A DNA stretch of 43,870 nucleotides from an uncultured Saprospiraceae bacterium (GTDB lineage: Bacteria; Bacteroidota; Bacteroidia; Chitinophagales; Saprospiraceae): assembly GCA_937995755.1 (NCBI GenBank), contig CALKJD010000029.1, positions 1-43,870 of the forward strand. Reading direction: 5' to 3'. The first letter of the stretch is position 1, and each line of letters begins with the position of its first letter. Of this stretch, positions 24,658 to 33,909 are shown in pieces. The position numbers and the translations under genes were made by a program. The notes beneath the pieces are model-generated. The model did not search any database and was not told the origin of the DNA. It worked only from the letters and a program-made list of their open reading frames with translations.

Positions 24658-27087
24658 TTATACGTTTATTACTTTCATGACATCAGAGAATACGCCACTA
24701 GCAGTAATCTCTGCTCCTGCTCCTGCTCCTTTAATGATGATAGGTTCGTTCACATATCTGTCAGTATGCATAGCTACAATATTATCCTTTCCTTCTAGAT
24801 GAAAAAATGGACTTTCTGGTGATACTTCTCTGAGTTCTACTGATAGAATGCCCTTATTGAGCTCAGCAACTACTTTGAGTCTGTTCCCATTTTCGGCAGC
24901 CTTGTTATATATATTCGCAAAATGGGCTTCATGCTTAAGCATCTCCGAAAACATAATATCATTGTCAGGTGCATTAGCTACGCTCTCAGGTAGAAAGCCA
25001 TTGAAACTTACATCTGGCATCTCTTTGATATATCCAGCTTCTCTTGATAAAATAAGGATTTTTCGCATCACATCTGTGCCACCCAAATCGAGCAATGGAT
25101 TAGGTTCGGTGTAGCCTTCGTCTTTTGCTTGACGTACGATTTCTGCAAATGGGGTAGAGGTGTCATATTTATTGAATATAAAATTGAGACTACCGCTAAG
25201 TACTGCTTGAATACGATTAATATGATCACCACTGAGCATGATGTCTTGGATTGTTTTGATGATAGGGAGAGCAGCTCCTACTGCAGTTTCATATTTGAAA
25301 TCACAATTTTTATCTCTAGCGGTACGAATCAATTCGATATAGCTAGGATATGAAGAACTACATGCTATCTTATTGCAGGCGACCACAGATATACTAGCGT
25401 CTAATGCTTTTTTGTAACGATCGCTTACGATTTGCGATGCAGTATTGTCTATAAATATACTGTTGTAATAGTTGTCGTTTATTGCCTTATCAATAAATTG
25501 ATCAAAATCAGTATACGCTTCCCCTTCTTCTCTCAGCATATCGATTTGTTTGTCTGTTAATCCATATGGTTCATGGATCATTTTAGAGCTATTGGCAACG
25601 CCTACTATTTTGATATCAATTTTATTTTGATCTAATAATAGTTTCTTTTGTTTCTTAAGTACTTGTAGAAATTGATCCCCTACATTACCTACACCAGCGA
25701 TATAGAGATGTACTTGTTTTATTGCTTTTTGGAAAAATTTTTGGTGAATGATATTGATCGCTTTACCTTCATCTTTTTTATCGACTACAAGAGAAATGTT
25801 TCGCTCTGAGGCACCTTGTGCGATAGCTTTGATATTGATGCCATTTTTGCCTAAAGCCGAAAATAATTTACCACTGAGACCAACCGTGTTTTTCATGTTG
25901 TCACCGATCACGGCTATGATACATTGACCATTTTCTATTTCTACTTCATTAAGCATTCCACTGCCTATTTCTTTTTGGAATGCCTTGTTGATGCTTTCTA
26001 CAGCAGTGTCCGCATCTTTTGCACTGAGACCAAGACAAATACTTTGTTCTGAGCAACTTTGTGTTATTAGTATTACATTGACATTCGCTTCTTCTAAGGC
26101 TTGGAATACTCTGCGCGCGGTGCCTTGCTCTTTGGCCAATCCTACACCAGATATATTGATGATGCTTATGTCTGGAAGAGAGGAAACACCTTTAATTTTA
26201 CCTTCGTCATGACCACCGCTTTTGCTTATAAATGTTCCTTCTTCTTCAGGGTGAAAAGTATTTTTAAGATATAAAGGAATGTCGTTTTCCATTACTGGTT
26301 TGATCGTCGGAGGATAGAGTACTTTGGCTCCAAAAAATGCCATTTCGAAAGCCTCTTTATAACTCATCTCTCTGATGGGGCCAGCTTCTTTTACTACTCT
26401 CGGATTGGCGTTTTGCATACCGCTTACATCACTCCAGATTTCTAGTCTGCTTGCTTCCAGACCTGATGCGTATAATGCGGCGGAATAATCAGATCCTCCA
26501 CGACCGAGTAGTGTGGTTTCACCCATTTCATTAGAGGCTATAAATCCACCAGCGATATAGTTTTTATTTTGATCGATTTGAGACATTAGTTTTTTTGTCT
26601 TATCGAAGTCTACTTCTGCACGATCGTATTGGCCGTTCGCTCTGATCATTTGTCTACTATCGATCCAGTCAATTACTATTCCTTCTTGAGTAAAGTACTC
26701 TCTTAATATATAAGAAGACATCAATTCCCCAAAGCTTTGAATTCGAGCTAATATCTTATTAGATCTCTCTTGTATAACATGAATGCTATGGCAGATATCT
26801 CTGAGTTGCTCGATATGGTCACTCACATAGAGCTTTATTCGTTCTTTATTACTCTCAACGAAAAGACTATCCATTAATTCTAGATGTCTATTTTCTAATG
26901 CTTTTAGCGATTCCTGATATTGATTGGAAAGCGCAAGGTTAGCAATCTCTTGTAGCTGATCAGTAGCTTTTGAAATAGCAGATACGACTACGAATACAGG
27001 TTCTTGAGATTGCTCGATTATTCCTTTTATTCTCTGTATATTATTGTGAGTGGCTACACTTGTACCACCAAATTTCATCACTTCCAT
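24658..27087 (-). CDS. thrA: Bifunctional aspartokinase I / homoserine dehydrogenase I
   Basis: An 809-residue fusion catalysing the first and third steps from aspartate to threonine. The aspartokinase half starts MEVMKFGGTSVA and has LGRGGSDYSAALYASGL. The ACT regulatory region (about 310-455) includes GTARRVFQALEEANVNVILITQ and GINIKAIAQGASERNISLVV, typical of feedback-controlled ThrA. The homoserine dehydrogenase half (about 460-809) starts with VHLYIAGVGNVGDQFL (NAD(P) binding), then VGAALPIIKTIQDI, SGSLNFIFNKY and GYTEPNPLLDLGGTDVMRK. It is the first gene of the thrA-thrC pair. The 386-base upstream region contains a 9-bp hairpin and a pair of imperfect repeats described separately. Confidence 0.96.
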   Translation of the reverse strand: MEVMKFGGTSVATHNNIQRIKGIIEQSQEPVFVVVSAISKATDQLQEIANLALSNQYQESLKALENRHLELMDSLFVESNKERIKLYVSDHIEQLRDICHSIHVIQERSNKILARIQSFGELMSSYILREYFTQEGIVIDWIDSRQMIRANGQYDRAEVDFDKTKKLMSQIDQNKNYIAGGFIASNEMGETTLLGRGGSDYSAALYASGLEASRLEIWSDVSGMQNANPRVVKEAGPIREMSYKEAFEMAFFGAKVLYPPTIKPVMENDIPLYLKNTFHPEEEGTFISKSGGHDEGKIKGVSSLPDISIINISGVGLAKEQGTARRVFQALEEANVNVILITQSCSEQSICLGLSAKDADTAVESINKAFQKEIGSGMLNEVEIENGQCIIAVIGDNMKNTVGLSGKLFSALGKNGINIKAIAQGASERNISLVVDKKDEGKAINIIHQKFFQKAIKQVHLYIAGVGNVGDQFLQVLKKQKKLLLDQNKIDIKIVGVANSSKMIHEPYGLTDKQIDMLREEGEAYTDFDQFIDKAINDNYYNSIFIDNTASQIVSDRYKKALDASISVVACNKIACSSSYPSYIELIRTARDKNCDFKYETAVGAALPIIKTIQDIMLSGDHINRIQAVLSGSLNFIFNKYDTSTPFAEIVRQAKDEGYTEPNPLLDLGGTDVMRKILILSREAGYIKEMPDVSFNGFLPESVANAPDNDIMFSEMLKHEAHFANIYNKAAENGNRLKVVAELNKGILSVELREVSPESPFFHLEGKDNIVAMHTDRYVNEPIIIKGAGAGAEITASGVFSDVMKVINV

Positions 27088-27403
27088 GTTCAGATAAGTT
27101 TAAGCTAGTAAAATTAAGACATATAGAGGTGAAATGACCAAATAATTAGGTGGCAAGAAAATAAAATTATGTTCGCCAAAAATTTGGTGGGAATACAAAG
27201 AATGTTTGTATTCAGGAAATTGAAAGGTGATCTTATTTTAAATCCCCAAATAGACAAATGGTAAGAAGTGAAGGGATGTAAGTCGTTATTGCCTCTTCAG
27301 TATATGCCTTGGTTGAATAAGGAGTTGGTGGTAGTGGGTGTAGGGCCTAATTTGTAAAAGGACAGAAACTATATTGAACATGATGTTACTATATGTTGAT
27401 ATT
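27088..27403. other. thrA upstream region
   Basis: A non-coding stretch between the trxA terminator and thrA. It contains a perfect 9-bp inverted repeat (27191-27213), a CCAAA/TTTGG inverted repeat (27176-27187), and two related copies of CCAAAWAWTTnGGTGG (27138-27153 and 27176-27190). A 31-codon minus-strand frame (27286-27381) is present but is not Thr-rich. Confidence 0.5.
27191..27213 (-). promoter_or_regulatory. Perfect inverted repeat upstream of thrA
   Basis: GAATACAAA (27191-27199), a five-base spacer, then TTTGTATTC (27205-27213). It lies about 105-125 bases upstream of the thrA start. No T tract follows it on the minus strand, so it looks more like an operator or mRNA hairpin than a terminator. 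Confidence 0.45.
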
Positions 27404-27440
27404 AAAAAAGGTAACACGAATTTCTTCGTATTACCTTTTT
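27404..27440 (-). terminator. Terminator of trxA (could work on both strands)
   Basis: AAAAAAGGTAACACGAA (27404-27420) pairs with TTCGTATTACCTTTTT (27425-27440) around the loop TTTC, with a single C/A mismatch. Read on the minus strand it ends in a T tract. It lies 33 bases after the trxA stop and separates trxA from thrA. Confidence 0.85.
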
Positions 27441-27473
27441 GGAAAATTGATTCTTAATGGTAGCAAAGAATAT

Positions 27474-27794
27474 TTATGCCTTGGCAATCTTATCCAATTT
27501 CTTACGAATGATATGCTCGCCAACCCCACCTTTGAGTTTGTCTATGACTTTATTGCCTTTCATGAAAAATAATTGTGGAATACTCTTTACTCCAAATTTT
27601 GCAGCTATTGCTTGATGTTTGTCAATGTTTACTTTTCTGACTTCTACCTTACCTTCATATTCTTCAGCTAAAGCATCTACAGTAGGCATTAGCACTTGAC
27701 ATGGACCACACCAATCAGCATAGAAGTCAAGTAGTACTGGTACATCTGATTTTATTAAAATGTTGAAGTCTTTATTGTTTTTTATCGCTTTCAT
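27474..27794 (-). CDS. trxA: Thioredoxin
   Basis: A 106-residue single-domain thioredoxin without a signal peptide, so a cytoplasmic dithiol reductant. The active site is WCGPC with C29 and C32, and the cis-proline is P73 in KSIPQLFF. The buried aspartate region VLLDFYADWC is intact. Length is normal (about 105-110). It is followed by a strong terminator, so it is probably its own transcript. A 21-bp spaced direct repeat lies about 70-105 bases upstream of its start. Confidence 0.96.
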   Translation of the reverse strand: MKAIKNNKDFNILIKSDVPVLLDFYADWCGPCQVLMPTVDALAEEYEGKVEVRKVNIDKHQAIAAKFGVKSIPQLFFMKGNKVIDKLKGGVGEHIIRKKLDKIAKA

Positions 27795-27864
27795 GTATGT
27801 GTTGTTTATTGCGTTTAACTATTTCTTGATACAAATAACAATCAATTTATAGTTGTAGCCGATA

Positions 27865-27897
27865 GCAATTTTTCCTTGTTGATATGCAATTTTTCCT
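27865..27897. repeat. Two 12-bp direct repeats with 21-bp period upstream of trxA
   Basis: GCAATTTTTCCT occurs at 27865-27876 and again at 27886-27897. Each copy is preceded by GATA or GATAT and followed by TGTT or GTT. The centre-to-centre distance of 21 bp is two helical turns, as expected for paired protein-binding half sites. It lies between trxA and ppk1. Confidence 0.6.
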
Positions 27898-27930
27898 GTT
27901 TCTAATTTTATATCAATAAAAGCCTCGATT

Positions 27931-30018
27931 TTAATCATTATTTTCTTCTAGTTCAATTTTCTCTTGCTCTAGTTTTCTCTTGAGGTAATAGTAGGTTTCT
28001 ACTTGTGACCTTATCGCTAAGTCAGTTGTGTCTCTTACATAAGAGTTGTTCTTTTTTACATCTATAATTCTAGCTTTGACATTGTCGTTTAGCTGAATAT
28101 GAAGTAAGTCTTTTACTGTTTCTTTTATAGTCTCATCCAAGATAGGAAAAATAGTTTCTATTCTGTGGTGAAGGTTACGCACCATCCAATCAGCGGAAGA
28201 TAAGTAGGTAAGTTCATCACCGCTATGATGGAAGTAGAATATTCTAGAGTGTTCTAGGTATCGATCAACAATAGAAATAGCTTTTATATTTTCACTGATT
28301 TTCTCGATGCCAGGCACAAGTGAGCAGATCCCCCTAATGATCAATTTTATATCTACACCTTTACTGCTTGCTTTATACAAGGCGTCTATCATTTCGCTAT
28401 CTTGAAGGCTATTCATTTTTAGGATGATTTGAGCAGGTTTGCCTTGCTCAGCCATAGATGTTTCGAAAGCAATAAGACCTAGAAGCATAGGTTTTAGATT
28501 AAATTGGCCAACCGCCAAATACTTAAATGGCTTTGGTGGTCTATTCTTTGTTTCTAGATAAGAAAACACTCTTGTCGCTTCACTGGTGAGATTCTTATTC
28601 GCCGTAAATATTCCTACATCAGAGTATAATCTAGCCGTATCTTCATGAAAGTTACCTGTACTGAAGTAGCAGTAGATTTTAGCTTTCTCTTTTTCTATAC
28701 GCCTTACGATAGTCATTTTTGAGTGTACCTTAAGACCAGGGATACTGTAGTTGACCGCTACTCCTGCTTTTTCTAATCTCTCGCCCCACATCAGGTTAGC
28801 GGCTTCATCAAACCGTGCTTTTACTTCTACGAACGCAGAAACTTGCTTACCATTCTTAACGGCGAGCATGAGTGCATCCATAATACGCGATATCTTGGCT
28901 ACTCTATATTGTATGATCTTGATATGTGTTACACTTGGATCAGTGGCAGCATCTTCAAAAAACTTAATTACAGATTCGTAGCTATGATAAGGGACATGGT
29001 TAAGTATATCTCCTTTTTTTATTTCGTCAAAGATCGAATCAGCATCTTCAATACGATCCATCTTGAGTGGTGGCTGAGGTTTATCTTTAAGATGTTTTTC
29101 TCCTTTCCATGGAAATTTAAATAAGTCAAAATTATTGTGATATCTACCTTCAGGTAAAAGATCGTAATTGTCTAATTCAAATACATTTTGTAAAAAAGAT
29201 AATAAGTGATCTGGCATCGTACGATCAAAAACTAATCTCGATGCAGTACCAACACTTCGCTTATTGAGGCTTTTTTTAATTTTTTCTATTAAATCACCGC
29301 TATATTCATCATCGATGTATAATTCAGCATCTCTTGTGAGCTTAATGGAGTGACTATCATGAATATCATATCCTGGAAAAAGATTACGAATATTATGTCT
29401 TACGATATCATCTAGGATGATAAAATCTTTCTCTGACTCATTGGTCGCAGGTAATTCCAGGTATCTAGGTAGATGATCTGATGGTACCTTTACGATGGCA
29501 TAGTGAAATTCATCTTTGTCCTTCTGCTCCACGCTAGTCATAATCAATGCGAGGTACAACGATGCATTATTAAGAAATGGGCGTATTTTTTTACCTACTA
29601 ATAGTACAGGTTGTACAAAAGGAAGCATGTATTCATTAAAATACTCTTCGATATATTCAATCTGAGCATCGGATAGTTTCTTTCTTCTTCTGATGTTCAT
29701 GCCATTCTTGGCTAACTTAGGCACGATCTTCCTTTCAAATATGTCACTAAACTCTTCTTGTTGCTCATTTACAATCTTCAGAATTTCTTTAAGGATGTTT
29801 TCTGGCTCAAAGTCGAGGTTTTTCCTTGTTTTCTTACCCGCTCTCACGATATTTCGATGATTAGCTACTCGCACTCTAAAGAATTCATCGAGGTTAGATG
29901 AGTATATCGCTAAGAATTTGATTTTTTCGTAGAGAGGGACAGAATTATCTTTTGCCTCTTGTAAAACCCTATAATTAAAGGCTAGCCAGCTAATATCTCT
30001 GTGTATATATGGTGTCAT
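27931..30018 (-). CDS. ppk1: Polyphosphate kinase 1
   Basis: PPK1 reversibly makes polyphosphate from ATP. The 695-residue protein has the N domain start YIHRDISWLAFNYRVLQEA and KFLAIYSSNLDEFFRVRV. The catalytic region reads IIQYRVAKISRIMDALMLAV, EVKARFDEAANLMWGERLE and GLKVHSKMTIV, with H432 the likely phosphorylated histidine. Further on are YFSTGNFHEDTARLYSDVG and the second conserved histidine motif DRYLEHSRIFYF. Family length is about 690-720. It diverges from tpiA, with a TATATTTG -7 match 35 bases before its start. Confidence 0.96.
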   Translation of the reverse strand: MTPYIHRDISWLAFNYRVLQEAKDNSVPLYEKIKFLAIYSSNLDEFFRVRVANHRNIVRAGKKTRKNLDFEPENILKEILKIVNEQQEEFSDIFERKIVPKLAKNGMNIRRRKKLSDAQIEYIEEYFNEYMLPFVQPVLLVGKKIRPFLNNASLYLALIMTSVEQKDKDEFHYAIVKVPSDHLPRYLELPATNESEKDFIILDDIVRHNIRNLFPGYDIHDSHSIKLTRDAELYIDDEYSGDLIEKIKKSLNKRSVGTASRLVFDRTMPDHLLSFLQNVFELDNYDLLPEGRYHNNFDLFKFPWKGEKHLKDKPQPPLKMDRIEDADSIFDEIKKGDILNHVPYHSYESVIKFFEDAATDPSVTHIKIIQYRVAKISRIMDALMLAVKNGKQVSAFVEVKARFDEAANLMWGERLEKAGVAVNYSIPGLKVHSKMTIVRRIEKEKAKIYCYFSTGNFHEDTARLYSDVGIFTANKNLTSEATRVFSYLETKNRPPKPFKYLAVGQFNLKPMLLGLIAFETSMAEQGKPAQIILKMNSLQDSEMIDALYKASSKGVDIKLIIRGICSLVPGIEKISENIKAISIVDRYLEHSRIFYFHHSGDELTYLSSADWMVRNLHHRIETIFPILDETIKETVKDLLHIQLNDNVKARIIDVKKNNSYVRDTTDLAIRSQVETYYYLKRKLEQEKIELEENND

Positions 30019-30052
30019 ATCGTTTGGGATGTTGTCCTTGTTAATCGCTGAT

Positions 30053-30060
30053 CAAATATA
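30053..30060 (-). promoter_or_regulatory. Candidate -7 element for ppk1
   Basis: CAAATATA on the plus strand reads TATATTTG on the minus strand, an exact TANNTTTG match 35 bases upstream of the ppk1 start. No TTG -33 at 19-21 bases was seen. Confidence 0.4.
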
Positions 30061-30098
30061 AGAGCAATGATAAGACTATGTAGGATTAATTATCCTTG

Positions 30099-30106
30099 TA
30101 TTTTTG
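30099..30106 (+). promoter_or_regulatory. Candidate -7 element for tpiA
   Basis: TATTTTTG matches TANNTTTG exactly and lies 31 bases before the chosen tpiA ATG at 30137. It overlaps an upstream in-frame TTG (30104), which argues that the TTG is not the start. Confidence 0.45.
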
Positions 30107-30136
30107 TCATATTACATTAAAATTCAAATTAAACCT

Positions 30137-30901
30137 ATGTCAAGAAGGAAGATAGCAGCTGGAAATTGGAAAATGAACAAGAATTATGATGATGCATTGC
30201 AACTCATACGTGATATATCTGCTACTAACCCACCAAAGGATATACATACTATCTTGGCCATACCATCTATATATCTCAAAAATGGGGTAGACATGCTGAT
30301 GCATATCATTGGTATAGATGTAGCTGCGCAAAACTGCCATCAAGAAGAGTCTGGGGCGTATACTGGAGAGATCGCAGCAAGTATGTTAGCTTCTATATCT
30401 GTGCCATATGTTGTAATTGGACATAGCGAGCGTAGAGAGTATTTCTATGAAAATAATGCTCAATTGGCAAAGAAAGTAGATACGGCTCTTGCTAACGGTC
30501 TGCAAGTGATATTTTGCTGTGGGGAATCTTTGGAGATCCGCAAATCAGGAGATCATGTAGCTTATGTAAGCGAGCAGATCCGAGAAGGTTTATTTCATTT
30601 GTCAGATGAACAATGGTCTAATATTGTGGTAGCTTACGAACCAATTTGGGCAATCGGAACTGGAGAAACTGCTTCACCTGAGCAAGCGCAAGAGATGCAT
30701 GCTGCTCTGAGATCGATGATAGCAAGCGAAAAGTCAAATGATATAGCTGATGACTTGAGTATATTATATGGAGGATCTGTCAAACCATCAAATGCGGCGG
30801 ATATTTTCAGTGGATCTGATGTTGATGGAGCCTTAGTAGGTGGAGCGTCATTAGTGGCAGATGGATTTTTGGAAATCATGGATGCCTTATCGAAATCGTA
30901 A
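30137..30901 (+). CDS. tpiA: Triose-phosphate isomerase
   Basis: TpiA interconverts dihydroxyacetone phosphate and glyceraldehyde 3-phosphate. From the ATG at 30137 it has 254 residues, the family norm, and begins MSRRKIAAGNWKMN. Catalytic residues are K12 (NWKMN), H96 (IGHSERR) and E168 (AYEPIWAIGTG). The phosphate-binding YGGSVKPSNA and DGALVGGASL are also intact. A longer reading from a TTG at 30104 adds 11 non-conserved residues and runs through the promoter motif, so I rejected it. It is divergent from ppk1 and convergent with the SRPBCC gene. Confidence 0.96.
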   Translation: MSRRKIAAGNWKMNKNYDDALQLIRDISATNPPKDIHTILAIPSIYLKNGVDMLMHIIGIDVAAQNCHQEESGAYTGEIAASMLASISVPYVVIGHSERREYFYENNAQLAKKVDTALANGLQVIFCCGESLEIRKSGDHVAYVSEQIREGLFHLSDEQWSNIVVAYEPIWAIGTGETASPEQAQEMHAALRSMIASEKSNDIADDLSILYGGSVKPSNAADIFSGSDVDGALVGGASLVADGFLEIMDALSKS

Positions 30902-31026
30902 TTTGGCACTTAACTTAGAGGTAAGTGTATTACTATAAATCCATCTAGCTAATAGAAGTTAGATTGTATATAAATGCAATCTCTAGAAGGAATATTTTGC
31001 CTATTGGTGCAATAGATGTTTGGTAG

Positions 31027-31497
31027 TTATTTCATAGCACCAAATAGTCGATCAGTAACAACAGTCCGATATTCAAATATTCCTTCTAGTTTCTTACGAA
31101 CAAACAAAGAATGCGCGATTTGACCTAAAGGTCCTAAGGGCATGACATAGGTAATGATATCTTTCATCTTAACACCATTAGGTACCTCTTCGAACCAATG
31201 TTGATGATGCCACATAGTGTATGGTCCGAATCTTTGATTATCAACAAAATATTTTTTATGTTCTACGTGGGTGATCTCTGTCATCCAATTCATCTTGATG
31301 CCTAGTAATGGGGAGACCTTATATGATATGATTTGTCCCTCATACATCTTATCAGCGAGATCAGGTGACGTTATCTTAAAACCTAAATAGTCTGGTGTGA
31401 TCTCTTTAAGGTTACGAGGAGAGGAGAAGAACTCCCAAGCTTCGTCAAGTGTACAGTTGATTACCTGTTCTTTTGATAATGTATAAAATTTCGGCAT
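31027..31497 (-). CDS. SRPBCC (START-like) ligand-binding family protein
   Basis: A 156-residue cytoplasmic protein with the polyketide-cyclase/START-like pattern. It starts YTLSKEQVINCTLDEAWEFFSSPRNLKEITPDYLGF, with a middle beta stretch (MNWMTEITHVEHKKYFVDNQRFGPYTMWHHQHWFEE) and the C-terminal helix (IAHSLFVRKKLEGIFEYR). The fold builds a hydrophobic pocket; no catalytic residues are assignable. The gene is divergent from the TonB receptor (78 bases between starts) and convergent with tpiA. Ligand and role are unknown. Confidence 0.85.
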   Translation of the reverse strand: MPKFYTLSKEQVINCTLDEAWEFFSSPRNLKEITPDYLGFKITSPDLADKMYEGQIISYKVSPLLGIKMNWMTEITHVEHKKYFVDNQRFGPYTMWHHQHWFEEVPNGVKMKDIITYVMPLGPLGQIAHSLFVRKKLEGIFEYRTVVTDRLFGAMK

Positions 31498-31575
31498 AGT
31501 ATATTTTGGTTACACAGTTGCAAAGACAACATTGAGTGCGTTATATTGTTGCTAGTTAAACTTACAAATACAAGA

Positions 31576-33909
31576 ATGAGAATTTTTTATATTTCATTTT
31601 TCTTGATCTTCATCAGCCAACAGTTAAGCTTTGCTCAATTTACAGTGAGTGGTTATGTGACTGATGTCGCTTCGGGTGAGACGTTAATAGGAGCCAATAT
31701 TGTCCTTGCAAATGATGAGAATATAGGTGTCTCTACGAATACCTATGGCTTTTATTCTATCAGTTTGGATGAAGGGGTTCATAAATTAAAATGTACTTAT
31801 CTAGGATATGAAGATCAAATAATAAGTGTTGAGATTGATGGAAAGAAGGAAGTCAATTTTAGAATGAGTGAAGGTGTAGAAATTGCAGAAGTTGTAATAT
31901 CGGCAGAAAAAGAGGAAGAAGATAAAAATGTAGAAAGTACCGAAATGGGAACCATTGAAGTGCCTATGGCTCAGATCAAGAAGTTGCCAGCTTTATTTGG
32001 TGAAGTAGATCTACTCAAAAGTATTCAGTTATTGCCTGGCGTGTTATCATCTGGCGAGGGTAGTGCAGGATTTTATGTGCGTGGTGGTGGCCCTGATCAA
32101 AATTTGGTTTTGCTAGATGAAGCCGTAGTATATAACTCTGGACATTTACTAGGTTTCTTTTCAGTGTTCAATGCTGACGCTATAAAAAATACGAGTTTAA
32201 TTAAAGGTAATATGCCAGCAGAGTATGGCGGCCGCTTAAGCTCTGTGTTGGATATACAAATGAAAGATGGAAATGATCAAATGTACAAAGCTCAGGGAGG
32301 TATAGGCTTAGTATCTTCAAGGTTGACTGTAGAAGGTCCTGTAGTGAAAGACAAAAGCTCTTTTATTGTGTCTGGACGGCGCACTTATATTGGAGATTTA
32401 GCACAGCCTTTTATCAATGGATCAGATTTCAAAGGCTCAAACTATTATTTCTATGATCTCAATGCAAAGATAAATTATAGATTGTCACAAAATGATAGAT
32501 TGTATTTTAGTACGTACTTCGGTAGAGACGTATTTAAGTTTAATCAGACACAACGAGACCTAAGATTTAATTTGCCTTATGGTAATGCCACTGCTACGGC
32601 AAGATGGAATCATTTATTTAGCGATAAGCTTTTCTTTAATCTTTCGGCCATTTATAATGATTACCAATTTCGGTTAGATGGAGGACAAGATCAATTTGAA
32701 TTTAACCTTCAGTCAGGTGTAAAAGATTGGAGTCTCAAAGCAGATTTCGAATATTTTTACAATAACAATAATACGATCAAGTTTGGATTAAATTTTACAA
32801 ATCATGAGTTGAGTCCGAGCACAGTATCGGCCACTAATGGGGATGTTGATTTTGGGACGGACTACATCCCTAAGTATGCTAATGAATGGGGCGTATATGT
32901 ACAAGATGACATTAAGTTTAATAGTAGTCTGAGTATGAATGTAGGCTTAAGACTAAGTATGTTTACTCAGTTGGGACCTTATGATTCTAAGCTGGGTAGA
33001 GGTTCTTTTGCTCAATGGGAATCAGTGGTTAATTATGTAGGGATAGAGCCACGTGCCAGTGTGAAGTACACATTGGATGAATCACTTTCTCTTAAAGCTG
33101 GCATAGCAAGGACGAATCAGTATTTACATTTGGTAAGCAATTCTACGAGTACGTTGCCGACGGATATTTGGGTGCCTAGTTCGGAGATAGTCGAACCTCA
33201 GCAAGGGATACAATATGCGTTAGGAGTATTTAAAAATTGGAATAACAATACATATGAAACCAATATCGAAGTATACTACAAGGACCTCAAGAATCAAATA
33301 GATTATGCGGAAGATTTTGTTGATGATTTATCACAAGAAGTAGAAGATGCTTTTGTTTTTGGTAAGGGGCGTGCTTATGGTGCAGAGTTTTTTCTAAAGA
33401 AAGCAAAAGGGAAACTCAATGGTTGGATAGGTTATACACTTTCAAAATCTGAACGATCTTTTGATGATATAGAAGATGGTAGATGGTATCCTACGGTATA
33501 TGATAAAACCCATGACCTTTCGATAGTCGCTAATTATAAGATTGGTAGAAAATGGGATCTCGGAGCAGTGGCAATTTATGGTACAGGAAGAAATTATACG
33601 CCTGTCGGTGGGTTTTTTCTGATAGAGCAAAATATTAATTTGTGGTATGGCCCACGTAATAGTGATAGGTTGGATGCATATCATAGATTAGACCTTTCAG
33701 CAACTTTTACACCTAAGCCTGAAAGTAAGAAAAAATGGAAATCAAGTTGGACACTATCTGTATATAACGCTTATAATCGTAAAAATCCATTCTTCTTATT
33801 GTACAATACGGATGCAGATTTTAATACAGGAGAGGTTACTATTTCTGGAGACAAAATTACATTGTTTCCAATCATTCCATCTATCACATATAACTTTACT
33901 TGGAACTAA
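31576..33909 (+). CDS. TonB-dependent outer membrane receptor with carboxypeptidase-regulatory-like N-domain
   Basis: From the ATG at 31576 the protein has 777 residues. The signal peptide is about 1-20 (QLSFAQ). A CarboxypepD_reg-like domain follows (FTVSGYVTDVASGETLIGANI, about 21-105), then the plug (LPALFGEVDLLKSIQLLPGVLSSGEGSAGFYVRGGG, NLVLLDEAVVYN, PAEYGGRLSSVLDIQMKDG) and a long beta-barrel with alternating aromatic strands to the C-terminus. It should import an unknown ligand using TonB energy. The stop codon overlaps the start of the DUF4249 lipoprotein by one base, so the pair is translationally coupled. There is no SusD gene, so this is not a typical glycan-utilisation pair. Confidence 0.92.
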   Translation: MRIFYISFFLIFISQQLSFAQFTVSGYVTDVASGETLIGANIVLANDENIGVSTNTYGFYSISLDEGVHKLKCTYLGYEDQIISVEIDGKKEVNFRMSEGVEIAEVVISAEKEEEDKNVESTEMGTIEVPMAQIKKLPALFGEVDLLKSIQLLPGVLSSGEGSAGFYVRGGGPDQNLVLLDEAVVYNSGHLLGFFSVFNADAIKNTSLIKGNMPAEYGGRLSSVLDIQMKDGNDQMYKAQGGIGLVSSRLTVEGPVVKDKSSFIVSGRRTYIGDLAQPFINGSDFKGSNYYFYDLNAKINYRLSQNDRLYFSTYFGRDVFKFNQTQRDLRFNLPYGNATATARWNHLFSDKLFFNLSAIYNDYQFRLDGGQDQFEFNLQSGVKDWSLKADFEYFYNNNNTIKFGLNFTNHELSPSTVSATNGDVDFGTDYIPKYANEWGVYVQDDIKFNSSLSMNVGLRLSMFTQLGPYDSKLGRGSFAQWESVVNYVGIEPRASVKYTLDESLSLKAGIARTNQYLHLVSNSTSTLPTDIWVPSSEIVEPQQGIQYALGVFKNWNNNTYETNIEVYYKDLKNQIDYAEDFVDDLSQEVEDAFVFGKGRAYGAEFFLKKAKGKLNGWIGYTLSKSERSFDDIEDGRWYPTVYDKTHDLSIVANYKIGRKWDLGAVAIYGTGRNYTPVGGFFLIEQNINLWYGPRNSDRLDAYHRLDLSATFTPKPESKKKWKSSWTLSVYNAYNRKNPFFLLYNTDADFNTGEVTISGDKITLFPIIPSITYNFTWN

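Noticed and set aside
27286-27381. 31-codon minus-strand frame in the thrA leader
   Set aside because: It could be a leader peptide, but it encodes no Thr-rich run. The other frame with T-P-T-T-T lacks an ATG, GTG or TTG start, so attenuation is not supported.
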